From Riptortus pedestris (taxonomy: Eukaryota; Arthropoda; Insecta; Hemiptera; Alydidae), in the NCBI GenBank assembly GCA_019009955.1, contig CM032228.1, forward strand, positions 173,610,001-173,674,000: 64,000 nucleotides of DNA, given 5' to 3'. Positions 11,246 through 22,515 of this stretch are shown piece by piece. A program made the translations under genes and the position numbers. Under the pieces are notes generated by a model. The model was not told the DNA's origin, ran no database searches, and saw only the letters and a program-made list of their open reading frames with translations. The stretch's first letter is position 1. Each line of letters opens with the position of its first letter.

Positions 11246-11654
11246 CTCTATTGTATAAGTAAAGAAGCAATCTAACAACGCTTCATATATACTTCAAAAT
11301 AAATCAGAAAACCATTCTCATACCACCGATTATCCAATCCAACAAATATGTAATGAAATCGTAAACAATAAATGAAAAACAGATAATGACGATGAAAACC
11401 TGACTAGTATAGGCAAAAAAACAAGGGCTAGTACAATGATTGTCCTTGGAAAACCATAAGCTAAACCAATCGAATCGTTACAAAACCGAGGGTAGAGAAT
11501 GTAACAATAGTCTCATAAGACCAAACTGAAACGACATAAACACAATGGTAATAATGTAAGGGTATATTTAAGATTTTTACCAATTATGAAACATATTATA
11601 AGACTAATTTGGTCATGTGTTGGAACACCGACATGGGATTTGTTTTTCGATTGG

Positions 11655-11703
<49 letters not shown>

Positions 11704-11712
11704 ATGTATATA

Positions 11713-11743
<31 letters not shown>

Positions 11744-12156
11744 CTCTATTGTATAAGTAAAGAAGCAATCTAACAACGCTTCATATATACTTCAAAATAA
11801 ATCAGAAAACCACTCTCAAACCACCGATTATCCAATCCAACAAATATGTAATGAAATCGTAAACAATAAACGAAAAACAGAAAATGACGATGAAAACCTG
11901 ACTAGTATAGGCAAAAAAACAAGGGCTAGTACAATGATTGTCCTTGGAAAACCATAAGCTAAACCAATCGAATCATTACAAAACCGAGGGTAGAGAATGT
12001 AACAATAGTCTCATAAGACCAAACTGAAACGACATAAACACAATGGTAATAATGTAAGGGTATATTTAAGATTTTTACCAATTATGAAACATATTATAAG
12101 ACTAATTTGGTTATGTATTGGAACACCGACATGGGATTTTTTTTTCGATTGGCACA

Positions 12157-12160
<4 letters not shown>
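11246..12160. repeat. 499-bp tandem duplication bordered by (TA)n tracts
   Basis: The segment starting CTCTATTGTATAAGTAAAGA at 11246 is repeated at 11745, an offset of 499 bp. It is nearly identical through to GATTTTTTTTTCGATTGGCAC near 12157, with only scattered substitutions (for example CGAATCGTTAC against CGAATCATTAC). Each unit is bounded by TA repeats. No coding function is seen. The origin may be unequal crossing-over between the TA tracts. Confidence 0.93.
11666..11744. repeat. (TA)n microsatellite between the 499-bp units
   Basis: An interrupted TA tract with GTGTATGTATATAATG in the middle. Confidence 0.93.

Positions 12161-12231
<71 letters not shown>
12161..12231. repeat. (TA)n microsatellite after the second 499-bp unit
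   Basis: About 35 uninterrupted TA units. Confidence 0.95.
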
Positions 12232-12233
<2 letters not shown>

Positions 12234-12365
12234 AACATTTCAAATGCAAATATAACAATGTCTGAACAATTAGTTCGAAACATCAGATCTTTTATTCTGA
12301 AGGTTACAAATTTTTAATAGGGGAAGCATAATGCATTAAAATATGTACGTAACAGGGCATAAAAC

Positions 12366-12974
12366 GTCCGTCACGCAGTGGCTCCTTAAACTAAGCAGAT
12401 TTCCCACCTGCTGGTATAACACACTTGTGATCTTATCTCACCACATATTCTCTATTTATATTTAAATAACCAATGAGCAGAAGTGGGGGGGGGGTTATTG
12501 AAGTGCACTTTCGAAGTCAGCGCTCCACCATCATCACTGCCTCATTTGGTGATCAATTGGATCCTCTACCATCCAGCATATTCCAGAGAGATAACCATAT
12601 TTGGTATTTAACCTTGGAATGAAGTGCTTCGTGACATACCAGCTTATTGTTAATATGACATTTTTAGGAGTGTAGGTTTACTAATGGCCGAAAACTAAAA
12701 TATGTAAATATCTCGGTTAATATTCAGTAAAGAGACAACATGTACATAGAGACATTTATAGAACATTACATTTACAATAAGATTGACTTTAAATAATTTT
12801 TCAATCCGTCGCGTAATAATGGGGATATTTGGAATATCCCAAATTCCCCCCTCTAAACGGATCTCTTTTTCGTCACCTACTGGGTAGGATCGATGGACAT
12901 TTGATGAAGTTTTTCGAAAACCGCGTCATGAGGATAACCTTTATAGATGATTTCTCCTCAGCGAAAACTGCTAA
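12366..12974 (+). mobile_element. Family H element, copy 2 (lost its TA core)
   Basis: Starts GTCCGTCACGCAGTGGCTCC and has CAGATTTCCCACCTG close to the 5' end. It carries the longer variant of the 5' body (ACCATATTTGGTATTTAACC, AGCTTATTGTTAATATGACA) and ends ACTGCTAAA. The middle is missing: CCCTCTAAAC runs straight into a GGATCTC...TTTCGTCACC sequence, which equals joining the C-rich block to GAACGGACCTC. The (TA)n and its flanks have been deleted. Confidence 0.85.
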
Positions 12975-13726
12975 ACATCACTATATAAGGAACAGGAATA
13001 TTACATGTTACTCGTAGTACGGAAAATGAATCTTTAAATCACTAAAATTTAGTACTGGATATTGTTCCTTTGTAGTACTTGAATACGTTAATGCAATAAA
13101 GAGTAAAACAAAGATATGCCATTTAGTATTTAGTAAAAAGTAGACGTGACAATGATCTGACAGTAATAATTCAAGCAGTATTAATTAACAAATTGAAAAT
13201 ATTTCGGAGATTTCTAAAAGACAAGCCAGCCGACTAAAATATTCAAGCGCTTGAGAAGCTTTTTGCTTATGTTTATCTTATTATAACATATCATTTGTAT
13301 TTATGATATGTCATGTATTTTTGTTTTTCAATCTTTATCTAAGAAAGAACATCTGTGCTTTGATATCAAGTTTTCTTTGATCCATTTAAAGTTTTCGGAG
13401 GTTAAAATCAATTTTCAGACTTATTATATGGTATTTTTAAATAAATAAAACTGCTTTGTTGTTTTGGCATAATTAAAATACACTTTTGTTATCTGCTACT
13501 TGCATAAAAAATGTTTTATTAAATTCAATTGTTTTCCAAACAGAATCCTCCTTAGTTTTAATTTAGGGAAAGAAAGGCGACAAAAAGGGTGGAGAAAACA
13601 AAAAGAGGGGTCCTCTTCTTTTCAACCTGGACTTAAGAGTATTAGACAGTCAAATTAATAGTCTTTTAAATTTATTAGGTGAAGAGATATATTGTGATGG
13701 GGTTTCCTATCAGTGCGAAACTTTTT
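12975..13726. other. Unassigned AT-rich sequence
   Basis: No repeat or coding feature recognised. Confidence 0.4.
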
Positions 13727-14160
13727 TTATATCCCGTGGGCCCCTTGGAGGGCGGATAGGGATCTAGGGAATCTGGGGTTGAAGGGAGGAGGACCCGTTG
13801 TAGGTGTGATTGCCCTCGCTTTCATTACTCCCAGGGAAATGAGGTTCATAAATTTTGCAAATGGTCTCTCGTCCTGCTCCTGGTCTGTATAGAGAAAAGG
13901 GATGTTTATTGTCGAGGCGTTCTGACTCCTCTTCAACGCCGAGGGCTCCATTATTTTTTATATTAGCCGCCGAATACTCTTGGTAGCGCTGAGTGTCGAC
14001 CGCCTCACAACGACTTTCATCTCGACTGGAACAGGTAATCCAAAACAGCCCTTCTCCAGTTACCGTGAATTTGCAATAACAGCTCCGTGAATAAACAGAG
14101 AAATGAAATTCACCCTCGAAGATTTCATTCCGCTCTATTGTATGGGCCATCGTTGATGTT
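13727..14160 (-). other. Less AT-rich island with a 128-codon open frame (13764-14150, minus)
   Basis: The island is clearly richer in G+C than its surroundings and has no repeat-family sequence. On the minus strand a 128-codon frame opens with ATG at 14150. It contains a Cys-bearing segment (SRSCYCKFTVTGEGLFWITC) and a polar C-terminal half. A second overlapping frame (74 codons) is also open, which lowers the coding case. I recognise no domain. It could be an isolated exon, an expressed non-coding RNA, or regulatory DNA. No splice context could be judged. Confidence 0.22.
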
Positions 14161-16559
14161 CTCTTCTCTGATTCCAGAAACGGTTCACGCAGTTACATTA
14201 TACTAAAATACAAGAAACATTAAGTTTAAGAACTTAACTTGTTTTTGTTTTTTTCATTATAAAATCAATTTTCATTATAAAATCGATTTTAATCGTTCAT
14301 TGAACTCTTTTTCATTTGATGTAATGGGATAGCTATCAATAGAATTTCTTAGTATTTTAAAAATGAATAAAGTTAAAAATATTAAGCACCAAAAAATTGT
14401 CGTTAATAAATACACCGTCAAACCAATTATAATGAACAAGTGCAAACAAATACCTTTCTGTAAAGCCCCTTCTTTTAGAATTTAACATCGTGTAATAACC
14501 AATTCCGTTTAACCTTTTTTAAAAAATAGAGTACCTTTTTTGAACCTCCAAGTAGGATAGAAATTGTAATGGGCAATCAAGTAGACTCCGTGTATCGAGG
14601 GGGCCGATTAATGATATGAACTTGGTGCGAAGGTCAAACTTTGGGATTCTATAGTTTAAAGTTGCTTTTCTCACGATATAGCAGCTTGTGAACCGTGCGC
14701 TCAGCGGCTGGTCCCAGCACTACTCATTCCTCTATTGAGATATGATTAAGCTAGGAGCTAATGAGCCTTAAATTGGTGTTTTCCCCTTTACTTCAAGGCA
14801 TGCGTCCCAACGTGTTTTTGGCTGAATAGGCGCGCAGTTCCTCTCTCTCTTAATTAGTGCGAATCCGTTTTCCTTTATGTAGAAGATATGTGTATAAGAA
14901 CCGCAGTAAAGAAATCCCTGTTTTATGCAGTTGTTAGACAAGATTCTCTCTTCTGCCCTTTGGGATTTCGTCCTCCTAAGGATTCTCGCTGGATTTTTTT
15001 TTTATTTTTCATTTGGAGAAAAATATGTCTGTTTGCATTGTCCACAACCTGGACGATCAGCCAAATGAATCTAAATCTAAAAGCCTCGCTGACGAGATTT
15101 CCTGCTCTCCCAGCAGTTGTAAGGTTTTTTAGGGCCCTGTGCTTACTTTGCTCAGCAATAGCCGAGGAATCAAAGCGTGTTACGTGGTAGATGCATCGAT
15201 CTTCTTCGAGTTGATGCTGCACCGAAGCATCTCAGTGAACAAGAAGGGATTCCCAGAAATAGATTTGTCACCGTTTCCTAGGGGCCCAGTATCCTGCTCG
15301 TCGGCCAAAAATACGATATACTGATCCAGAATCGGAGTGTTAACTTCTGCAGTCCGTGTTAACTTAAGAGACAGGTAGTTGATAGGATTTAACAACAAAC
15401 CCAAATGCTCCACAATCTTAACAACTGCTTGGAGTAATAACCATTATTTTGGCTACATACTAGAAAATGTCGAAAGGGTAGTTGGAACAGGTCAACAAAG
15501 TTCAGATTTAGTGCTACAGGAAACCGACCCGGTCTATAACCGTACTTCAATATGCTCTGTGAAAGAGGACCCTCTAGGCTAATTCTTCCAGTAGACCACA
15601 TCAGCAGTGCTATGACTTTAAAAAATATCATGTAATCACGAAGTACTTTCTGTCAGCCACTACCAACCACCAAAGGAAAGCAACAAGGAGCACATTCTTC
15701 ATTGCTGTCTTATAAGCTCAAATGGAGGCAAAGAGTAATAACTTCTTTCTTTCTTCCTGCAAAAGAATACAGCAATATATATATAAAATGTTATGCAATG
15801 ACGTTACGCCTTGAAGAGATTAAATTCAGGATATAAACCGTAACCAATCAAGGTACTTCCTTTTTGGAACCAAATCCTTCTTCCCTTCACCCACCTCACA
15901 CCTCCTTCAGCCTGCCCAGGTTAATAGGCTACTGTTGCCTTATAACCTTCCATTTATTCTTGTTCAAGAATGGTATCTCAGTCTTATATGGAAACGATAT
16001 TTTATTGACTCAATAAGATCATTGCCACATTGAAATCACTTGGACAAATCTTCTACATATGAATTCCCAAACGACCAAATTCAAGTGATTTAATTTACAT
16101 AATAAGAAAACTCTGTATTATAATAATTTTCGATTCAATGTGGGATATTTTCGAATTTGTTTTTCACTTCGTTTAAAAACCTTTCTCCTACTTAAAATTG
16201 TCCTAAAAGGGCTACAAATTGCAAGTCAAAATGTCTGAATTACGTCCTTTTAAATATTAGTTTATTGCATATTGTGAATACAGTGGAAAGTCACCTGGTT
16301 CACGCGGACGAGGGTTTATGATTTTTTTCGCTTGCTGTCCAGCCACATCGCGAAAATGCTAATAATTATTCAAAGAACAAGACTCACTCCTCTCAAGAAT
16401 CAATACTTTCTATTAAAGTACGTAATCGAATATCTTTCATTCTTGTGTTAGAGTGTGTTAATGAACTAAAAGTAATCTCTGAATGGGAAATATTGAATTG
16501 AATGGGAGCTGCTAAGAATGGAGCTGAGGTGTACCTGAGAGTACAATAACCTGCCCTTA
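14161..16559. other. Largely unique sequence, mixed composition
   Basis: No TE family or tandem repeat recognised. Between about 14800 and 15650 the composition is more balanced and several short frames are open on both strands in overlapping positions. That pattern is typical of non-coding DNA of moderate GC, so I call no gene. Confidence 0.35.
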
Positions 16560-16680
16560 TTGAAATACCTTAATTACCCTAGAGGGGATTAATCGTCTTA
16601 ATTACCGCGCGCAAACCTCCCTCTCCGTCTCAGGTATAAATCCCAGGAGGGTGCTTTTGATAAGGTCACTTTAGCCGGAA
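16560..16680. promoter_or_regulatory. Candidate cis-regulatory cluster of homeodomain-type sites
   Basis: The decamer CTTAATTACC occurs twice, at 16569-16578 and 16597-16606. Between them is GGATTAATC (16586-16594), the core bound by K50 (Otx/bicoid-type) homeodomains. TAATTA cores suit Antp/En-class homeodomains. The segment continues into the balanced CGCGCGCAAACCTCCCTCTC and a TATAAATCCC word (near 16636). The clustering in a non-repeat island is visible. The regulatory role is inference. Confidence 0.3.
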
Positions 16681-18388
16681 AGTCTACGCCCAGTCTCTTT
16701 GTCTGATTACCTCTCCTCTAATTCAATTCAATTTTCTCTCTTTTTGCAACGAACCGAGGTCTCAGCCCGGGGATTATCCTTTATATAAATTAAAGAATAC
16801 TTTCCTTTAAAACTTTCAGTGTTAATGCGGATTTACTTTTGAAAAGCACAAAGTGGATAACGGAATCCGGGATAAGTGGGTTAGAGCTGTAATACTCATT
16901 GAAGTGCTACTGCTGGAACTCAAAATGTTTTACTGGGTGAGTGAATTACTTTATTCCTACAGAAGAGCGGATCAGAAGACCCACGCGAGTGAAATTAATC
17001 GTCATGCATGGCCATAAACTCAAACTATTAATGAATTTATTTGGTTTGCCCTGTTTTATGCGTTACAAACAGTTTGATTCAACTAAGACATATAGCCAAA
17101 GTTTCAGAATATTAATTTCCTTTATCAAGCTAGTGCGATACTAAAATAACAAACTCCATTAAAATATAAACTTCAAAAGTTTTGCATTTCAAAAATACTT
17201 ACTGTCAATGCCAACTGTTATATCGATTCTTTGTTTTGTGTTTTTGACGTTCGTAAGTGTTTTAGTGTCAGTGATACTTATTGATGTTACGCCGATCTGC
17301 GAGCGAGTTAACAACACGGTAATCTCGCTAATCCCTTCTTATAGCTGCTGATACTCTCTCGGCAATATCATACGTCCAGCCACCTCTCAGCTTTAGCTCA
17401 AACTAGATTCACTTCCAGTGCATACAGATTTATTGATTCCTTCTAACTGAAGGAGTAATACCAGTTCTGGATTTCCAAAGTGCATTATATGGTTCGCGAA
17501 AGGTTGCCCAAAGGCCGCACATCATTTTTGCGTGTTTGACTTCCTTCTAAGAAGTAAAGGAAATACTTATTACTATCGCAAGAATGTGTCCTAAACCCGA
17601 TAAATTTGCTTCGGCATGGCTCCCGTACGTATTTATGTACCTTGCTCAAAAACGGCTTGTCTAAAAATGTTGAAGATTTATATTCATGACTGGCGCGCCA
17701 TCTAGTTGTTCAGCTCTTCTTTTGATCTAAACCGACTAAAGGGGGGAGGGTTATAGGGGACCGGAAATAAAAAATTCAAACTTCTTCTTACCGTTTATGT
17801 TTATCGTAAAAAAATTCTGTAAATTATGTTCTGTCACATCTTTTTGATCCGAGCTGTTGGAACGAAGATATCAGGTATTACTCACTTACTTTCAAAATAG
17901 GTTAAGTACATTCTGTTTATTTAAATTACTGCCATGTGACACACCATATTTATTTCTTCTTTCAGCAAGATAAGACTTCTGCAGGTCTCCATCTTTAAAT
18001 TGAGCATAGCCTTCCTTAAAGGAAGAAATGTTTTATTTCTCTATTATTTATTAATTATATTAAAACTATTCAAAATTATTTAGACAAAGGGGTTATTTTT
18101 AATTATATTTTTCTCCTACATGTAATTACTTTTATGAAAATATAAGTTAATTCTATCACTTATACATTTGAAACGTTATTATCATACTTATCATTATAAT
18201 CATTATTTCACACTTACCTTATTACAGTTAGTAAATGCTAATCCGCGAAAAATGAATATTAGATTGATGAAGAGAATTTAAATTAATACCTGATAGTCGC
18301 TGACTTCCAGTAATTCAAGATTTACATAAAAGTTTTAGGTGGATAACGGTATTTGAACTATTTAAAACTATGAAGATTATTTGAATAA
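16681..18388. other. Unassigned sequence
   Basis: No repeat family, tandem array or convincing coding region seen. The last few hundred bases are very AT-rich. Confidence 0.35.
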
Positions 18389-19129
18389 GCTCGTCACGCT
18401 GAGACTGCGTAAACTAAGGAGAATTTTTACAATAGATAAATCTGCATACGGGTAACACATACCACCGTGAATATTAAGTGAATAAATTCAAATAGTAATG
18501 AGAAATCATTCAGTCAATTTTAATAACCTCCGAACGGAAAGCGTCTGAATTGTAAACAGACAGGTGTGCCAACCTCAAGGAGCTAAACAGATGGATAGGA
18601 ATATTCTTTTCCGGAAAGAAAAACAATTACTGAAATATATCTGAATATAACTTATAAATTTTATTTTATTAACTATTTATTATATCTAGTACCGTAATTT
18701 ATAGTGTATCAGAATAGATTTTATCCCATTCAAATTTTAGTAATCCAAGAATTTAAGAGGTTTTGGGGATCAACAGAACGTATTTGCATAATAAAGGTCA
18801 AAACAATATTTGGCATTTAAGCTTGGAATAATTTGATTTGTTATATAACGAGGTATTGTTTATGTGGCATGAGTACGGGATCCAAATATCTAGGTTAATA
18901 TTCAAGATAGAGAATACATGTATACAACAGTATTTATAGTACGCGTAATTTGCAATAAGATTGGATCTATACAATTTTTCGTAACGGAGATATTTTGAAA
19001 TTTCAAAAAACCCTCCCCTCCCTCTGGTCCTATTTGCCATTTACTAACTTGATCTTTCTTTTTACATAAAACGATTAAATGTCGAGCTTGGTAACGATGA
19101 AACAAAAACTGCGACCGCTAGAGCGTTAG

Positions 19130-19163
<34 letters not shown>

Positions 19164-19166
<3 letters not shown>

Positions 19167-20241
19167 TCGACTCTCGCTATCACGAAATTCCACGGGACTG
19201 CCATTTTTGTTCGTGTTATGTATAGTTCGTCTTAGGCATAGTTCGAGTTATAGAGGTGAACTAAATGAAAATTCGTGTTACAGAGGTAAGAAAATGTACT
19301 GTGATTTATTCCCTACATCTTCTACAAATCTACATAATCTTAATATTTTAGGAATATTTAAATGAATTAAAATAATTAAACACAAAAGGAACACAAAACG
19401 CAAAAGGAACACAAAACACAAAAGGAAAACATAAAAGGATCAAAACACAGAGAGAAAACACAAAAAACAGAGATGATATCAAAACAGAATAAAATATTTA
19501 AATATTAATTAAATAAATCAATAATTAAAAAAAAATTGGTGTATAAAATGAATAAAAGAAATTTAAAATGATTAGGGTTTACATAAAACATAAGTTTTTA
19601 CTAGTGCCTATTTACATAAAACTCTGTACTCCCTAAAACAACATTATAACATTTATTTTAAAATGCAAACATTAATTTTAAATGGATTATATTAGTTAAA
19701 TTTTTGTGTATATGTTAATGTCTTTTAAATGTTGTAGTATAGTGGGTATGTATGGGCTACCTTCAGTGAGTAAGTCATGTAGGTCGTGGGGTATAATAAA
19801 AAATACTTACAGTAAACATAATAAATATCGTGTAAAACAGAGTAAACAGTACCGACCATATTACTGCAATCCCACTAGTAGTTGAAATAGTCCGTTATCC
19901 CCTTCTGTTTAAGACTGTTAGCAACACGTTTGTCAATCATATTCACGATTGAAACAATTGAAGAAACACACTGTCTGGTACATCAGTGGTTTTCTCTAAA
20001 AACATACGTAGAGTGCGTACTGCTGATTTGGCTTTAGATGTGACGTCTGCTGGTTCTTCACCCTCGTGATCTTCGTCAGAAGGAGCGTCTTCATCGTTGG
20101 TTAAGGAATCCAAAATATCGTCATCAATTCGTGTTATGTATGGTAATTTCTTCGTGTTAGACAGGTTTTTCCAAGGGGATTAAAAATAATTCGTGATATC
20201 GAGGATTTCGTGTTATCGAGGTTCGTGTTAGCGAGAGTTGA

Positions 20242-20244
<3 letters not shown>
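19164..20244 (-). mobile_element. Tigger/pogo-type DNA transposon, internally deleted
   Basis: Terminal inverted repeats CAGTCGACTCTCGCTATCAC (left) and CAGTCAACTCTCGCTAACAC (right end, complemented) match the CAGT(C/T)(G/A)ACTCTCG start of Tigger-like pogo elements. The element lies exactly between TA dinucleotides inside a TA microsatellite, as expected for TA-specific integration. Repeated TTCGTGTTA(T) words fill both subterminal regions. At 1081 bp it is less than half the usual ~2.4 kb. Its middle is A-rich, with an ACACAAAAGGAA-like tandem stretch (19379-19450) in place of most of the transposase gene. Confidence 0.85.
19875..20132 (-). pseudogene. Tigger/pogo transposase C-terminal remnant
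   Basis: On the minus strand from about 20132 the frame reads an acidic stretch (DDDILDSLTNDEDAPSDEDH), then SKAKSAVRTLRMFLEKTTDV. After a one-base frameshift it continues SSIVSIVNMIDKRVANSLKQ and KGITDYFNY before a stop at 19875. An acidic linker, a helix and a basic end closing in (K/Q)-x-x-I-T-D-(F/Y)-F is how Tigger/pogo and CENP-B-related transposases finish. The DNA-binding CENPB/HTH domains and DDE catalytic core are absent. The copy cannot encode an active enzyme. Confidence 0.75.
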
Positions 20245-20304
<60 letters not shown>

Positions 20305-20309
<5 letters not shown>

Positions 20310-21576
20310 GAGCGCATGGCATGGTCATTATCTCATAGTAGTGCCCCATAAAATAGGGAATATTGGAAGTATGGTCTCTAAAGTAAGATATTTTGGGTGA
20401 ACAAGAGTAAAATCACATACAATGCCAGGATATGAGAAGCACTTGACAATTTGGTCACAATGGGTATAACGGATTAGTGACCAATAGTGATCACAGGAAA
20501 TTCTGTGGAGGTGTAGTATGGTGTCTCTGGACAATCAGGGCCTTAATAAATAGTGGGCGAGGAATTCACCTAAGGTATACCAAACATTTCCTAGAAGGCT
20601 CCAGCCTGGAGTTGATGCTATTGACCCTGTGATAATCTGATTCGCAGAATCACATTCCTTCCCAGTCCCAAACAGAAGAAACAAGGATATATCCGGATAT
20701 CAAAGCTCGGAACTGAATTGACAACATTGAACGGAAAGCAGCCTTTCACATTGCTCGTGTATGAAGGGGAGCCGTTATGAGCCAGACAATGTCATGGTTT
20801 TGGCTACAAATACAGACACTAAGGAAAAGAACAAGTTTTGTGACGAACAAGAAAAAGATCAAGCTCATTAAAGGTCAAGATCTCTGTTGAGCCCGTAAAG
20901 AATACTACAAGGTATGACTTCAAATCAGTACCAGCGATGCGACCATAAGGTCCACATAGTTGATGAAATATGAGTAAAGGGATGCATGAAGCTTGATAAT
21001 GAATGTGAAAAGGCAATACAGGAGGAATTGCTTGAGCTAAAGGAAAATACTTACTACACATAATGCAGTGAGTGCTTAATCCCAAATGAGATTAAGTGAG
21101 AAAGACTACTTCGCAATAAAACGAGAGCTTATGAAGGTAGACTCTCTCTAGTCTAGGGAGGAACTAAAGAGCCGAAAGTTGTATAACGATAGGGATTCAT
21201 ATATATAGAGCTGAAGTTATGGATAGGTGGACCGACTACTTCAAGTTGTCCCCGCTATCAATGATGAGAACATAGGGAAAGTTATTCTACTAGAAAAGGA
21301 AAGCGAAAAAAATTACAAAGCGAAGATTAATCTACAAGAAGTGTTATTACAAAGCCAAATTTATACTCTTTTTCAAAAACGGGGCTCCCTACGCAAATAA
21401 AATAAATCTTAAATATCTGGTAACTTGTGTGCATCATATAATAAACCCTTGAGGCAAATGGAATGTATTAACTGTTTGAATGCGGAGCGGAAACGAAATT
21501 TGTTCAATTCTTCAATTCAAAACGGAAATGTGCAAAAACGGGACACATTGATCTAATCAGCATGTGTAGATGATAG
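20305..21576. other. Unassigned sequence with a weak coding-like trace
   Basis: From about 20925 to 21065 the plus strand shows a frame with one stop that reads GMTSNQYQRCDHKVHIVDEI, then VKGCMKLDNECEKAIQEELL and ELKENTYYT. It looks more protein-like than neighbouring frames and could be a decayed transposon gene, but I cannot name a family. The opposite strand also has an 88-codon open frame (20819-21085). Nothing else is recognised. Confidence 0.25.
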
Positions 21577-22515
21577 TGTTACGAAATGAAATACATGAAA
21601 AGTCCGTCACGCAGGGGCTGCGTAAACTAAGCAGATTTCCCAATTGAAGTTTTAGAATAGAGAAATTTCAAGAGAGCCAAACAGTTACTGAAACAGCCTA
21701 ACTAGCTAGCCGGACTACAACCGAAGTTAGCCGATCTCATCATGTCCGTTAAGCTCAATAAAATGCAAATATTACGGTTAATATTCAGGATGTAGAATAC
21801 ATATAACAATATTTATAGTAAATTTAAGTTGTAATAAGATTGGTTCTATACAATTTTTCGATCCAACGTATAGTAACGGATATATTTCGAAAATCCCCCT
21901 TCTAAACCCCCTTCCCATTGGTCCGATTTCAGCCATTAACGAACTTGACGAAAAATTAAACAGAGATAATCACCTATTTGGGAAGTAGGAAGTAGATCAA
22001 AGGGGCCGACAGATGTTCTCGGCAAGACCCGACCTTTCTGGATGCTTCCCGGCCTCCTCCTTTGATGTTTCACCGCCAATCTATGTAAGGGACCCTGGCC
22101 GATCCGAGTTTAGTATGTTCTCAGGTGTCTTCAAGTTATCAGTGCGACTTAGTGCAGTGCGGTAAAATGTTTTATGTGAAGAAGAGTGTTGTGCCGTGAC
22201 TCTGTAAGGAACAGTATAGAGCCGTGTTTAAGACAGTGCAGTGCGTTAACTTCGCGAGCTAAAAGACAGTGCAGTGTCGTGTTTTTGTGAACTTCAGTGA
22301 TCGTGAATGAATTATTGGACTGTGTAATCAGAAGAACAGTGAAGCTATCAGTGTATACTGTGAGTAGTAATAAATAATAATTAACCAAGTGTAGAGTGCA
22401 TTGTTAAATAAATTGTGCAGCGATAAAAACTGTGAAGCTTGTGTGTGTTTAATATTGAAATCCAAACGAACTCTAATAAACAACGTTTATTACTGATTTT
22501 GTAATAAACGTAACA
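21577..22515 (+). mobile_element. Solo LTR-like element, copy a (interrupted by H copy 4)
   Basis: Bounded by TGTTACG at 21577 and CGTAACA ending at 22515, the 7-bp inverted TG...CA ends typical of LTRs. The flanking tetramers ATAG and ATAC differ by one base, compatible with a decayed short target duplication. The body has many CAGTGCAGTG/GTGAAC words, and the end has AATAAACAACGTTTATTACT and GTAATAAACG. Related copies lie at 47041-47520 (plus) and 54546-54925 (minus). No internal retrotransposon region flanks it. A family H fragment sits 24 bp inside the left end. Confidence 0.65.
21601..21951 (+). mobile_element. Family H element, copy 4 (5' half only) inside an LTR
   Basis: Starts AGTCCGTCACGCAGGGGCTG after GAAA, has AAGCAGATTTCCCAATTGAA and the shared body, and stops being recognisable at CATTAACGAACTTGACG. 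The (TA)n core and 3' half are absent. Confidence 0.82.

Larger units (their letters stand above)
18389..20304 (+). mobile_element. Family H element, copy 3 (long form), split by a Tigger element
   Basis: Starts CTCGTCACGCTGAGACTGCG. It carries the long-form body shared with the 49458 copy (AAATCATTCAGTCAATTTTA, GGAAAGCGTCTGAATTGTAA, AGTAATCCAAGAATTTAAGA), then the common block ending in GCTAGAGCGTTAGCTGATA and the (TA)n core. A Tigger/pogo element occupies 19164-20244, and TA repeats resume after it. The expected 3' half of H (GAACGGACCTC onward) is not found after 20304, so this copy is truncated. Confidence 0.8.

Noticed and set aside
15139..15582. Coding region in the balanced stretch 14.9-15.6 kb
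   Set aside because: Frames overlap on both strands (61-100 codons) with no domain-like pattern, typical of non-coding DNA of moderate GC.
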